Shown here piece after piece: positions 1-12,781 of a DNA stretch of 64,000 nt (the stretch's first letter is position 1; every line of letters begins with the position of its first letter). Origin of the DNA: Forficula auricularia (lineage: Eukaryota; Arthropoda; Insecta; Dermaptera; Forficulidae); contig JALMQS010000412.1 of NCBI GenBank assembly GCA_024734495.1, forward strand, positions 1-64,000, written 5' to 3'. The notes below the pieces were generated by a model that was not told the DNA's origin, made no database searches, and saw only the letters and a list, made by a program, of their open reading frames with translations. The position numbers were made by a program, and so were the translations under genes.

Positions 1-862
1 GGAGGAATAAAAATCCATTGACTTATGAACGCGATCCGTTGTGACACAAAACTATTTCGGGGTGTCCCTTATCACAGTGTAAGGCATTTTTTTTAAAAAT
101 CTCCAAATTTATTTTATTTTTAGATCAGTAGGATCATAAAAAAAACTTGAAAAGTCTCAAATTGAAAAAGAGCCAAGGACTTTCTTTTGCGCTCTCTTAT
201 GAGTATAAAAAATTATCGATGTACTTATGATAATTATTGGAGTTCATTAAATAATTTTGAAATTCTCATTTGATTAGTGCTGAAGTGTCAGCTGTTAACT
301 AATCTAATTGGAATCTGTTTATCATAAGTAGATACCGTTAAATATATTACTACAAATCCAATCATGAAGGACCCTGCAGTGTTAATTCAAACACCCTACT
401 TTTTCGAAAAAAAAAAAACTGTAATAACTTAATTTTTTATTAGAGTATTCACTATTCAGCAAGTTTTTTTTTTTACTCACCTACTATGAATATTTATCTC
501 GAGGGTTTTTTCAGGGTTGGGCCCTGTGTGGGTGCACCTGTTGCATCTTCTTAATTCCGGGACGTTATGCAATCACTGGGCTTTCTTCCTTTAAACATCA
601 CGATAAAGACATAGTTTTTAACTTTAAGGGGTTTTTGTCACAGAAAATGAATAAATTCAATAATTAATCTCAATTATTTCTAATTAATATACCTAGACGG
701 TTTCGGTCACCACTGGTTGAACATCTTCAGTAGTACTGAAAAATTGAAACATTTTTATAAGCTTTTTACATACATATATACAAAATAAACCATTGACAAA
801 TTCACATTTATACATACAATTTTGTTCAAGATTTGAAAATTTGTTGTAGTGTAGCTATTATA
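1..862. other. AT-rich stretch, no gene recognised
   Basis: No open frame, RNA gene or transposon end was recognised. A GC-richer word around 519-540 (containing GTGTGGGTGCACCTG) recurs with one change near 21248-21269 (GTGCGGGTGCACCTG), so both places probably carry a remnant of the same unclassified repeat. Confidence 0.4.
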
Positions 863-1191
863 AAGCATGCTTTGCACGCAGCACACGTTTTGCCGACTCC
901 CAACACTCTTTCGCGGTCAAATTAGAAAAGTGCCGGACCACTTCATTCGCGAATTCATATATCCCCATGACTTCAAGGAACTGGAACTCTCTCCCAGCCT
1001 CTATCTTTCCCAGCACCTATGATCTTCAAACCTTCAAAACCAGGGTGCATAGACACCTACGTCTACACCCTCTCACTTAATCAACTTTCCCTTCTCTTCG
1101 GTAATGCAAGGGTCTTTCGAGATCCATAGGGGCTACATCTTTACTGGTGCACCCCTTCTCTGCATTCGATTGCATTAAAAAAAAAAAAAAA
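863..1191 (+). pseudogene. 3' end of a jockey-like non-LTR retrotransposon with poly(A)
   Basis: The plus strand encodes the last part of a reverse-transcriptase ORF, including the motif RNWNSLPASIFP and a downstream FKTRVHRHLR before a stop near 1078. A short 3'UTR and a run of A at about 1177-1191 follow. The same sequence, in a longer copy, lies on the minus strand at 49494-50247, and a diverged relative is at 27850-28107. It is a 5'-truncated dead copy. The superfamily (jockey/CR1-like) is inferred from the WNxLP C-terminal motif. Confidence 0.8.
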
Positions 1192-1299
1192 TGAGACAGC
1201 ATGTTGCAATGCGCCCTGATGGCCATTCATCGGGGCCCTTCAGGCGACGTTAATAAACATATAGCAAAAGACACGATAATCTGAAAATTAAGAGTTTTA

Positions 1300-1713
1300 A
1301 AATTGAGCGAAACCATAGCGTTTTGGTCTACGAAAGTGGGCCCAATTGAGTAAACATTGAAAATATTAGATTTTACGAGAGCATGAATTTTTTTGCAAAA
1401 TTGTCTGTAAAAGGAGAAACATGTTTGCGCGTATACCAAATTTTGTATACGGCGCTGTCTGCAAAGCCTCAAAAGCTAGTGTGAATATCAAAACGAAATT
1501 CGACATGTAATTTTGGTGCATTGAAGATTAAGAGCTGATTAGATTTTGGTTGAAGTTCGACCAAAATTAAGGTAGTAGGGGTTAAAAATTAAAATTATAA
1601 GATGCACAAATTAAAAAAACCAAGACAAATGAAACATACTACAAAACAAACTCAGTAATAAAAAAGTTATTATTTTTTCGGGGGCCTAAATTGAAAAGCA
1701 GCATAGGGGGGTT

Positions 1714-1751
<38 letters not shown>

Positions 1752-2078
1752 ATCAATTTAATTTCTAGACCCTTTAATCGATTTTGGAAAATTTGCGAAA
1801 TTTTCAGCAAAGGGCACTCTAAACGACCTTTTGGAAATGAATCACTAAGGGAAATTGATAGTGAACAGGGGGAGGAGTGTCAAAAATTTTTTTCAAAGAT
1901 CGAAGAAAGGTTATATTTCTAATAAAATAGTCTTAACTGCTATATGGCCTAAATTAAGAGGGGGGGGGTTCTTTCGTAAATAAATATAAATTATTTTATT
2001 AAATATTAAATATAAGAGATGGACGATCCATGTGTATGGTAGTCATGTGTGGATGGCCACATCAGCTTATTTATATTA
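1300..2078 (-). repeat. Interspersed repeat family A, copy 1 (truncated)
   Basis: Read on the minus strand from 2078, it begins with the family start (TGATGTGGCCATCCAC) and a variant of the subterminal motif ACTTTACCATACA. It continues through the shared core (ACCAAAATCTAATCAGCTC) and the GAGCGAAACCAT segment, then loses similarity near 1300, so the 3' hairpin end is missing. Runs of A (1717-1749) and G (1960-1969) interrupt it. Better preserved copies are at 12782-13485 and 38954-39517. Confidence 0.7.
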
Positions 2079-2261
2079 CAATAGAAACGAATTAAAATCT
2101 CGATAAAAATCATTCAAAAAGTGCTTCTAGATTATCAGCCTTTTGAAATTATTTAAGTTTTGGAAAAAAATTTAATTTTTAAATTTTTCAATAATTTGAA
2201 TATAATTGATAATTTTTATCCAAAGTGAAGTGAATTTTTCAAAAATACCATCTCATTTACT

Positions 2262-2990
2262 TTTCCAATGCGAAGCATGGATAAAGTCAAGGGGGTGAAC
2301 CGCGATTTGAATTAGGTGTACACCGTCTTTGGAATTATGTGGAATGATTTTGGAATTGTCTCTTCATCCATTGTCTTCTACTTGGAAATGAAAGTGGAAT
2401 TGGAAGTAGGTGTACACGATATTAGGTCACAGTTCACCCCTCGGGTAAAGTATTGTAATCGGTCTCTCGGCAAGCCCGACTTTAAAGGGCCCTCAGGTAA
2501 AGACTACGGAACCCATGGTACTCAATTAAAGTCATAAATCGTAGTATTCAATTAGGTTAAATTTTAGCACGTAACGATTTTGTCAAAAATTACATGGGGT
2601 CTCGTCCAGAGGCCAAAAAGTTCGATTTTTTCATTGTGTGCGTGCGGATGTATGGATGGATGTGGATGTTTTTTTCGTCGACGATTTTTTTCACACCGTT
2701 ACACCGATTGAAATGAAATTGAAAACCTACCATCACTTTAACAAAATGAAGCGCTGATACAAACACTAGTACTTTATTCCGGTACTTTTTTAGTATTTCT
2801 AGATATTTTGAAAATGACTCAACCAATTTTGATGAAATTTAATATCCTAATTAAGTAAATTGAGCACTACAAAAAGGTTACATAAAGTTTTTAGTAAAAT
2901 CAAATTTTAAAGTACTTTACTCTAGAGTAAGATAGTACTTTTTAAAAAATTTTATTTTAAATTCTTTAAAATTTATTCATTTGATCGGTT
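2262..2990 (-). repeat. Interspersed repeat family B, copy 1, interrupted by a MITE
   Basis: This is the reverse complement of the copy at 61405-61995. Shared blocks include GAGACCCCATGTAATTTT, the CAATCGGT-type box and TACTCTAGAGTAA. Its minus-strand 3' end is a hairpin (ACTTTATCCATGC / GCATTGGA) followed by AAAGTAAA. A 156-bp MITE at 2288-2443 splits it, while the other copy is uninterrupted at that point. Sequence just beyond (3020-3125) also matches 62945-63045. No coding capacity is evident. Confidence 0.8.
2288..2443. mobile_element. 156-bp MITE with GGGGTGAACCGCG termini, copy 1
   Basis: The left end reads CAAGGGGGTGAACCGCGA and the right end is its imperfect inverse (AGTTCACCCCTCG). 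It is flanked by GATAAAGT (2280-2287) and GGTAAAGT (2444-2451), an 8-bp target duplication with one mismatch. The uninterrupted family B copy near 61970-61980 carries this 8-mer once, which confirms the insertion. A second copy is at 19989-20140. The 8-bp duplication suggests hAT- or P-type mobilisation; the family is not identified. Confidence 0.85.
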
Positions 2991-3125
2991 AAGATATAAC
3001 AAGATAGACCGCAAACAGCCAGTTGATCTCTGATTTAATAATAAAAGAACAAACCATATTAATATATTTCAAACGACTTTCGATAGCGTTTAGCAACGAT
3101 CAAGCTGCAGTTTATCTTTTGAACT

Positions 3126-4690
3126 GTTAAAAACCCATACCCTTAAAAATACCAGATAATAATAGTAATAAACTCAACAAAAAAATAATTTAAATTGACT
3201 CAAATTTCTAAATCCAAGGACGACGATCTTTAAATAATAATTTCATACGATTATGGGCTAATCAGGCTCGAGCCAGGCCCCCGAGATTAACTCGTAAAGA
3301 CGAAACCATTTTTAAAATACTTCATATACAATCTCGGTAAATCCATTTGTATGATGATATATCCGCTTCAATAGAAGTACTCTCTAAATCGTGAACCCAA
3401 CGATTAAATCATTAAGGTTGTTGATTGCTGCCAAAATTTGTATCTTACTTCAATATTTCAAATCACTGTCGTTAGCCCCAGCCCATCATGATGTCGCTAC
3501 AAAAAATTCTTCTTCGCTCAATAATACGATAAAAATGCTGAATTATTTTTATTGTCTGAATGTGTTACATTACTTTATCGATTCATACCATGAAATCGTC
3601 CATAATAAACGACCAATTTTAAACACTAAATCATCAAGTTCGTGTCCATGATTGATCCAATATCGGTTTATAAATCATTCCATTTTGAAAAGTTTTGAAA
3701 ACTATTTTCATTTTCATATCCAATTTCACGGTAGACTAAAATAATTAAACATAATATAAATCCGATTTAATTTAAAAATTAATTGCATCTCCTTTACAAG
3801 CTACTAGTAAAGCTATTCATTTGAATTTTCCCTTCAGACCATTTGAACACCTTCTCAATAGTCGACATGGCGTCCTTTAACAAGATAAATAAATAAGAGC
3901 GATCCAATATTTATTCATTAATGAATGTAAACTAATAATAAATCTTTATAGATTCGTTCATCAAGTCACCAAAACTCGACCCCGTCAACTCACTTGACTT
4001 CAGGGGTTAACCCAATCTTTTCCTCATCAGACCATTTCCCATTCCTTCATAATTCCATATTTAATCCTAAAACTGTTAGAAATATCATCAAAACTAGTGG
4101 AGCTGCTTTCAAACAGTCCAATATACAAATATATTTGCAGCAGGTGAAACGTGCATACCAACTTTACACGCACTCATTTTATGATGACGTATACTTTCTC
4201 CAGTAGCAGCAGATCCTACCATGTCAGGGGAAGAATCGAATAACTTTGTAAATGAAAGACAGACACACGGGAAATGTGGATATTTGATGGGCACAGAGGT
4301 TACCCACTCATTCTCAGAAGACATATTCATAGAACCACACTGTTAAAGAAGCTTAAGAAACAAAATAAAGTTTCCAACTATGAATATCTTCAACTGATAT
4401 GCAACTTCCTTTATTCATTGAACTGCATGCATTTTTACCATGTTTGGATGATCCATTCATGATTAAATCTAGAAGGTTCAGTACACTACCACTGGATTTG
4501 ATGAAGCGCTCATTGTGATAGATCACTGGACTTCATCCGACTGGACCACCTTCCAACATTCTACTCAATGCGTTGAACCTCCGAACTTTCTTTTGTAATA
4601 AACAAAATCTCTCTTGAAAATTACAAATCCATCCCGTCTATCTCATCTTCCTCTCGATTTCTCCATATCTATCTGAATGATCAACCGAAT
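3126..4690. other. No gene recognised; short open frames only
   Basis: Several frames of 60-90 codons are open, but none shows a family motif, splice context or consistent codon bias. I see no clear transposon ends. Confidence 0.35.
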
Positions 4691-4699
4691 TAATGCTTT

Positions 4700-5034
4700 C
4701 CACCTTTTATCTGTTCACAGCCTGAAATGTTCACATCTAACCATTTGCAGATCCAAATTTTGCTTCCTTCCAACCCTTCATAATTATTCTTCAAGCCCTT
4801 TTTACCATATTTTTGCCTCTCAGAACCACTGAACAAGGAAATATTTTTCCAAATTTATATGCTGAATCCCTGATGCTATGATAAAAAAATGTGAAAACAT
4901 TCACTATCCATCCAGCCATTGTTGATAAAAACAAGACAAAAACAACAAAAAAACCACCAGAATTCTCAATAACATAAATATCTATACATTCAAAACACAA
5001 GAACAGATCAATAATCTTCAATATAAACATTTAA

Positions 5035-5073
<39 letters not shown>

Positions 5074-8000
5074 AAACAACCATTTAACTGATTGATTCCA
5101 CATCAAAGGAAAAATAAAGCCAAAATGAAAATCATAAATGCTCAATAAAACAACCAAACAAGTTCATTCATATTCGAAGAATAATGACAAGATGATTCTG
5201 TTCAGCTTCACAGTAAGCCCCTGAGCTTTCCATCTATTTCATGCTATGAACTTACTCATCTGCATTCCAGCAGCAATCATAAAAACATAACATCAAAACA
5301 TCTCTGCTCATCATAGAGTTGCTGATATAATTTTTTTGCATTAAATATACAAACCATGATTATTCCATATTCATCAACTCAATAATGTAACCTAGTTCAA
5401 ATTTTCTGATATCTATCCAGTCACCAAATGATATAGCACCAATTTGTTTGATTTGGGAAATATCATGGATCTTTTCAATTATTTCATTTATCCTTCCATT
5501 GACTATATACCATCTTAACAAGATATAAGTTTATGAAAATACATTTTGTTTGACACTGATATCAAATCACTAAATCTGCAGATTCATTCAATATCAGTCA
5601 AAGCAACTGATGAGACCTCTGATTCCCTCCCTACTCTTCAATGTTGAATCTGAACTTAGCCAATGTCCATGGATTCAGATCTCTCCTGAACCCCACTGAA
5701 TGAGCCCACCCAATATCACCTAAACAACAAGACCATCAGCAAATGAACATGGTTTGGAAGTCTATTCCTAATCCATCAATATCCATAACCAAAGGATTTA
5801 TCCACCAGAAATGATTTATCAATAATATATGCCATTAGACTACAAGATCATAATATCATGAATGGAAAAAGAGCCAGTTCAAGCCAAAAGTCAAGCCAGA
5901 AAGAAATACCAAACGCATCAGTAGATATACAGTCCAACAGAACCGGCTAAAATAGGCAAAATCAACATTTTGCTGAATATGCACACAAATAGGCAAACAA
6001 ATTGATAGAAATGCTCATGAATAAACCCAAGGTCCCAGAAAACAAGAAATAAACCATAGTGAACAATCAAAATGAACCAAGAAAACCTATGAATATTAAG
6101 ACCCACACCATAAAAAGTAAAGAACAGGATAGAGGAGCAGAAAACCAGTTAAATCCAGAACACCAAGGCAAATAACATCCAAAATGAAACCACATGAAAG
6201 CCCTGATCAGCTGAAACAGAAGTTACAGGAAGACATACTACATATACAACATGTAATGGGTGAAACCCTGACAATTGAGAAAAGCTGGAGAGAAGACATC
6301 AGAAATGAAATGGAAATAAAGAACAGAGAAGAATGTCGACAGACAAAAATGTCAAAATAAGAAGTTCTTAAAGAATTTGAGAAAAAGAAGAACTGGGGAA
6401 GAGTCTGAAATAGAAGCAAGAGCTGATGATTGGGCACATACTGACAGCTGGGGACTGCCATAGGATATTCTGGAGAAGGAGGTGGGAAAGAAAAGGAAAA
6501 TATTCAATAGAAGAGCTCAACCAAGCACAAGACTGGGATATGGGATGCCGACATTTACATAGGAGATCAAACAGCTAGCAGAGATATCAGAGTCAGAGTG
6601 ACAAATGACGAGCTAATATCAAAACCACAGTCCTAGACCAATGGTAAAGACTAATATGTGATGAGTAAAATGCCCTATCCAATCTATTGGCAAAACAAAG
6701 CCAAGAAAGCCCACAGCAAATAGAATAGGAAGAATCTAAAATTCGTCTGACAAACATAAGGGGCCAATCCAGCAAGAGACAAACCCACATAAACTCAGAC
6801 AACCAAAACAGAGCAAGAGCATCCTATTCAGAAGAATTCATGACAGAACTGCAGAACACAAATTTAGCAAAAGCAACAAAACTAAGAAGGCAGGCCATCA
6901 ACACAAGAAGACAGAAAGCAATGCTCATGTGCATAGAAAATGCATACTAACTAACTGCACATGAAAAACCCTCCGAGCAGGCCAGGAAGCCAGGAAGACC
7001 AAAAGACGGAATAGGAGCAGAATCAGACTAGAATGAAGAAGCTGAGAAACAAATAAAATTTACAGAATACAAATAAAGGATAAAGTTTAGGCCTGTTTTG
7101 CCGAAGGTCAATCGAGCAAATGGCAGATGAAGCACAAGAAATACAAGCAAGCACTGAAACAGACACACCATTGATCACATTCTCAGCCATTCATTGCAAA
7201 AACAGAATAAAGAGCCATCAGAAACTAAGAAATTACCATCAAAAACCAATGAAATTGAATGATCTCAACTGTTGCACACACAGAAGAACCTTTGCATTCT
7301 CACATGAGAATCTGAACTATTAAAGCAAAGAATTTGAAGAAATAACATAAGTTTCATCTGACATCACAATGGAATCAGATATGCTGATAAGCCAAAAGCT
7401 ATTACAAAAATGAGACATTCATCAGAGGTCTAGTAATCCAACAGCTGAACTGAACCCAAACTATTACAGACCTTACTACCATAAGAACAGATAATAACGT
7501 AATGAAAAAGTTTTTTTCAAAATATCTGAAAATGTCGACACCATTCTGATTGAAAACATAAACCATAATAGTCCACAAAAACCAGAGACAAAACATCTAT
7601 GTACCAGATTTTCAGAGAAGAAGAACAGTCAAATACTTTTCATGAAGAAGACCAAAGTACCAATCAAAACATACCAAAAATCATCAAAAAGATTATCTGA
7701 ACCAAATTCATGGGTTTGAATTCAACATTTAAGAGCTGATTGACTTTAAAGAAGATACCAATCAAAATATGTAGGAACAAAATTAAAATTCAATGCTGCT
7801 CATAAAAACTGGCAATCAATTTGTATATATAACTATAACACCCCAAGTCCAAAATGCAAAATCAACCGCTTCCAAAATCAACAAAAACAGACAACCAAAT
7901 ATTTACCAAACCAAACTACCACAGTATACATAACCAAAATCCCATAAAGTTCAAAAAATGCAAACTGGAACCATCCCAAGCAATTCAAAAAGAAAATTCA

Positions 8001-8740
8001 ATATCACCAATCCAAACCAAATTGCAGCACAGAACTGAAATTCAGTCCAAAACAAAACTAACCGTCCAACAAGAGGGGTCAAAATGAAAAATTCTAAATT
8101 ATTTCAACAAAACCCAACCCATCAGCAACAACTGAAAGTGGGGTCCCACAGAAGTCTAGGCAGCCAAAACCGAACTGCCCAGCCTGGCAACAAAAAGAAA
8201 ATCAACACACCAAACCAAACCAAATTCTACAGCCAAAATCAGTAAGGTCCTGAAGCCCAGCCAAAACTGAATCACCCTGAAATGGGGAGGGGGTCAAAAT
8301 GAAAATCTCACACCACTGTCCTAATCAATCTGGAACAAGGAGGACCCAGTAATCCCAGATTCAAAATCAATAAACCAACCTCCAGAAATAGACATTTAAC
8401 AAAGAATCACGAAGACAATGGAATGAGGGCTAGTTGAAGCAAAGTTCATGGAGAAATGCACATCAGAAGACCATCATGCTCAGGCCAACAGGCAAAGATC
8501 ACCAGAGACATCGATATTGTCCTGGTCTCTTTGAAAACAAAGAACAAAATCCTCCCATTTGAGAAGTCACATCATCTGAAGCAAGGCCAACTCAACAGAT
8601 CAGAAACCACATACACAACAAGTCTGAGCACCAACCAACCCATCATAGTAGTACTAGAATTAAGTAATTTAGATCTTTTTATTGTAAGAAACTTCAATTA
8701 TATTTATATTAAAAAAAATTTTCTGTTTTATTTAAAATAA
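4700..8740. other. CpG-depleted, A/C-rich 4-kb block
   Basis: By eye this block has only about two dozen CpG dinucleotides, far fewer than its base composition predicts, whereas flanking repeats have many. TG and CA are abundant. From about 7600 the plus strand is strongly A+C rich. It contains a poly(T) run (about 5037-5070) and a decayed LINE (6215-6640). No intact gene was recognised. The pattern suggests long-term cytosine methylation of old repeat sequence. Confidence 0.6.
6215..6640 (+). pseudogene. Decayed RTE/endonuclease-RT type LINE 3' end
   Basis: It aligns by eye with the better preserved LINE at 62490-62890. Both share GAGGTGGGAAAGAAAAGG, GATATGGGATGCC and the TCAAACAGCT block in the same order and spacing. 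Most substitutions are the CpG-loss and G-to-A type, and there is no open frame left. It is the only identifiable element within the CpG-poor block and shows that at least part of that block is an old retrotransposon. Confidence 0.75.
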
Positions 8741-9494
8741 ACACATCAAGAACTGCCACCATCTCTCCTTAAATGCAAAGTTGTTTTTAATATTTTGAAA
8801 ACATATACCGTAAATCGATGAATTTTAATTGTTACTAAGGTAGCAATATTCTGCTGCATCATTACCTATGATTTTGAAGCCCACATTTTTTTAGCTCAAA
8901 ATATGTATTTTCAAACCAGTTTTCGAGATATTTGAAACTTTTTTCAAAACCAGTAATATTATATTGTGATTTCATGATTTTTAAGTATCATTATTCAATT
9001 TTGATCCTTAGACCATATTTTCATCAGTTCTTAATAATAATATTTAACCTTTTGAAAAACATGCAAAACATTTTCTCATCCTCAAAACTTGTTAATAGAT
9101 TTTGTTTCCTCAAAATCGGTAGACACGTTTTCAAAATAGAACTATGATATAAATATATAAAGATATAAATATACAATTTTTGCTCGTTTAATAAGAGTAG
9201 ATATATATACATATCGTCGGCTTAGATTGTAAACCTGCCAGATCAATTTTTTATCAAATATGACATATTAATACCGTTCGAAAGAAAAAGAGATGCAGGA
9301 TCATCCAAGTAAAACTATCTACTTAAAATTACAATAGTAAGTTGTAGAAAAAAAAATGTGAAAAATAGTTTCTTTCCATAACAACAATATTAAATTTTGT
9401 TTGTTTTTTCTCTGCCCTGTAAAGTATCCTTGCTGTGAGTTGTGAGCAGGTTTTACACTCTAAGGCGACGATATGTGCATTGTACATTGCTATA
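8741..9494. other. AT-rich spacer, no feature seen
   Basis: Two overlapping frames of about 60-70 codons on opposite strands have no recognisable motif. No repeat boundaries were identified. Confidence 0.3.
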
Positions 9495-11142
9495 TAGAGT
9501 CATTCCGTGCCAAATCAACACATTTTAAATAAAAAATTTTCCTCACCACTTTAGATTTTCTTGAAATTTGGTACACTGATATATTATGCTAATATGAATA
9601 AAAATACAAAATTTCAAATTTTTATCTTGAATAGTTTTTTTTATACGGCCTTGTGAAGTTTTCAAAAAATCGCAAAAAACCACGAACAAACAATTTTGAA
9701 ACTGCTCTAAAAGCTGTCTTAATTGAGTTAGAGAGGTGGGACAGGTGTCATTTTGCAGCTTTTTTAATGCTCTTTTCAGAGACATACAACATGACATAGG
9801 TTGTAATAAATATTTTTTTTTTAATGTAAATCAAATTTTTGATTTTGATTTTTTCTAAAAAGTACCACTTTTAAAATTTTCAAAAAAATTCTGTAAATAG
9901 ATAGTACTTTCATAAACTACTATGCAAAGTATAATGATGGGATGGTAATGGGGTCTATGTTTAAAAAAATATTACTGACTCTTGTTTTTCATAAATAGCC
10001 AGTTTTGACCAAATAATAATGATTTTAATGTAGTGAAACGACATTTTATGAAAAATCACTTGTGTATATTAAACTATGTTTATGAAATAAACACTCTGTG
10101 CTAATTAATAACTGTTTAATAATAAATTCATGAAACATATATTTCTTAGGCTATATTTAAATGGCGGCTTCGGGCAAAATTGCTTGGGCTGTACCTATAA
10201 AAAAATGACATAAAAATCTACAATTCAAGTTGAACATATTGTTTTGTTGTTTGGTGAATACATGAATAATTATTTCATTAGGTCAGCTTTACAATAGTTA
10301 GCAGATTTTATAACAAGACTATATATTTATGAGTGATATTAAAGGGTGAGATTTATTTTAACTTCATTAAAAATTTACACAGAACTAAAAATATTAATTG
10401 TAAACCAATAAGAAAAACATCAGTACTGACCTAAAAAGTGGCTAAAGATGTGAAATTGTTGAGTATAAATAAGATTTTATTTGAAGAAGGAGGTCCATGT
10501 TCAGAAGTTCACTGTTTAAATTTTGAAAAAGCCAATTGGGTTTGGTCTACATCATTTTCTAGAAGTTAGTTTAATATACACAAAGTGATTTTTCATAAAA
10601 TGTCGTTTCACTACATTAAAATCATTATTATTTGGTCAAAACTGGGTATTTATGAAAAACAAGAGTCAGTAATAATTTTTTTAAACATAGACCCCATTAC
10701 CATCCCATCATTATACTTTGCATAGTAGTTTATGAAAGTACTATCTATTTACAGAATTTTTTTGAAAATTTTAAAAGTGGTACTTTTTAGAAAAAATCAA
10801 AATCAAAAATTTGATTTACATTAAAAAAAAAAATTTTATTACAACCTATGTCATGTTGTATGTCTCTGAAAAGAGCATTAAAAAAGCTGCAAAATGACAC
10901 CTGTCCCACCTCTCTAACTCAATTAAGACAGCTTTTAGAGCAGTTTCAAAATTGTTTGTTCGTGGTTTTTTTGCGATTTTTTGAAAACTTCACAAGGCCG
11001 TATAAAAAACTATTCAAGATAAAAATTTGAAATTTTGTATTTTCATTCATATTAGCACAGCATATCAGTGTACCAAATTTCAAGAAAATCTAAAGTGGTG
11101 AGGTAAATTGGGTGTGTTGAGTTGAAATGGAATGACCCTATA
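9495..11142. mobile_element. Foldback element with about 580-bp inverted arms
   Basis: The left arm (9495 to about 10080) and right arm (about 10562-11142) are nearly perfect reverse complements. The outer ends read TATAGAGTCATTCC and GGAATGACCCTATA. A short open frame is mirrored in both arms at 9543-9797 and 10848-11030, which reflects the inverted repeat and not two genes. The 480-bp centre has no transposase. The end motif GTCATTCC..GCCAAAT resembles the element at 27816-29041. Confidence 0.85.
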
Positions 11143-11640
11143 TCGTACTTAGATGTATATGTATATTTGCATCAAGCTCAAGCAGGGGGGCAACCTCATT
11201 GATTTCTCTATGAATCATTTTAAAGTCTATTTTGATTGCGGAATCCCCTCATGAAAATGTTCCCACATCTCATCCTCTAATAATTTCCTTTAATTCTTTA
11301 TTACAGAGGCCTGCAATCGGAAAGCAATTCAAGAAGAATCTATTAAATCATCTGTAGACCTTCCTTTTGGAAAGATTCTTCTTCTGATCAGCATCCACCT
11401 GGACCAATTTACAACTAGGTATGTACATGTCATTTATATATTCTGTGATTTTTATTTATAAAATAAGATAGAATAAAAAGCTTAGAAGTAAGATCTCTTT
11501 CCTTTCAGCTCTGCTTAATGTCTCAGTCTGCCCACCCTACCTAGAAAAATGACATTTAGAATAATGAATAAATTGTTATTTAAAAAAATATGAAGGCTTA
11601 ATATGTGAATAGATTATTTATTGAAAATTTTTTTAAAGTA

Positions 11641-12030
11641 TCAAGTTAATTTTCTCATTAATATATCAAAGAATAATTAACATATTACCGAGAATTGTTT
11701 TGATCGCGCTTTTTAAACAAGATATATATCGCGAGACTACTGCGGTTGAAGCTATTGGAGTCTGCTGAGTCTTAAGTCTGGACCAAGAGAGAATGAAAAA
11801 GATATGATCCATTTAGCTATAATCCAGCATCATTTCGCTTTTAGCCCGCATGACACTTGGATGGATCACCAAATGAACTTGAAATCTGAGATGTTATATA
11901 TTCAATCTCCCAGTCCAGAGCGCTCGAACTGTTAACAAGTATGTTAGGTGTTTGCCCTTAATTAAAATCAAAACAATTCTCATTAATATGTTAATTATTC
12001 TTTGATATATTAATGAGAAAATTAACTTCA
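11641..12030. mobile_element. Small foldback element, about 70-bp arms
   Basis: AGTTAATTTTCTCATTAAT at about 11645 recurs inverted at about 12008-12026, and the match continues through GATATATTAA/TTAATATATC-type sequence for roughly 70 bp. The spacer of about 250 bp has no motif that I recognise. Confidence 0.7.
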
Positions 12031-12329
12031 CTATTTCAACTTAGAAATATATAAATTCGGATATTATTTTCACTTAATATTTGACAAAAATCATCTGCAT
12101 TCGATTCGCGATCGAATCAATATAGAAACTTATGATTAAAAGTATCAAAAAATCTATACACATTTTTTACACTACATAATTTTTAATCATAATTTATAAT
12201 GCGATACAAGACCCCTTTTAAAATAAATATATTAGTGCCATTAAACACGTTTTTCTTTCATAAAGAGAAATCATTGAGGTTGTCCTCTGCTTATTGCAAA
12301 TTAACATCTTTATATATATATATAAACAG

Positions 12330-12781
12330 AGAAGGTGACGTTTCATTCATTCACCCACAGCCCAAACCGCTGAACCTAGAAAGATGAAATTTTGTGTGTA
12401 AATCCTATTTACGATTTATAGGTGTGATAAGAAGGGATTCTTTGAAATTCGTACACTAAAGGGGGAAAAGGTTTCAAAATTTGTTTTCAGAGTTTTTCAA
12501 GATCTCTTAAACCAGAAAAGATATCAATATGGTGTTAGTTTAGAAAGGTCAAGTATTAAAATACAAAAAAATAATTTGAGTATTTTACTCTATTTGCGCC
12601 TGGAAGGGAGATAGAAATGTTTAAAGCTCTTTCTCCTGGGTTCTTTTAAGGTTTAAAATTCACTTTTGGTACATAGGTCTATTCTTTAAATATCTCTGGA
12701 AAGTTTTTTCATTTTTTCAAAATTTGACCCCTGAAACGAAAAATGAGGGATTTTTTTATTTTAGAGTCTTAAACATATAAG
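12330..12781 (+). repeat. Unclassified interspersed repeat
   Basis: It carries CCGCTGAACCTAGAAAGATG, a variant of the 'feature following ...gaaatttt' box common in arthropod repeats. No ends, ORF or terminal repeats could be defined. It abuts family A at 12782. Confidence 0.4.

Noticed and set aside
9543..9797. Open frame of 84 codons, repeated at 10848-11030
   Set aside because: The two frames are mirror images because they lie in the arms of a foldback element. No domain or splice context.
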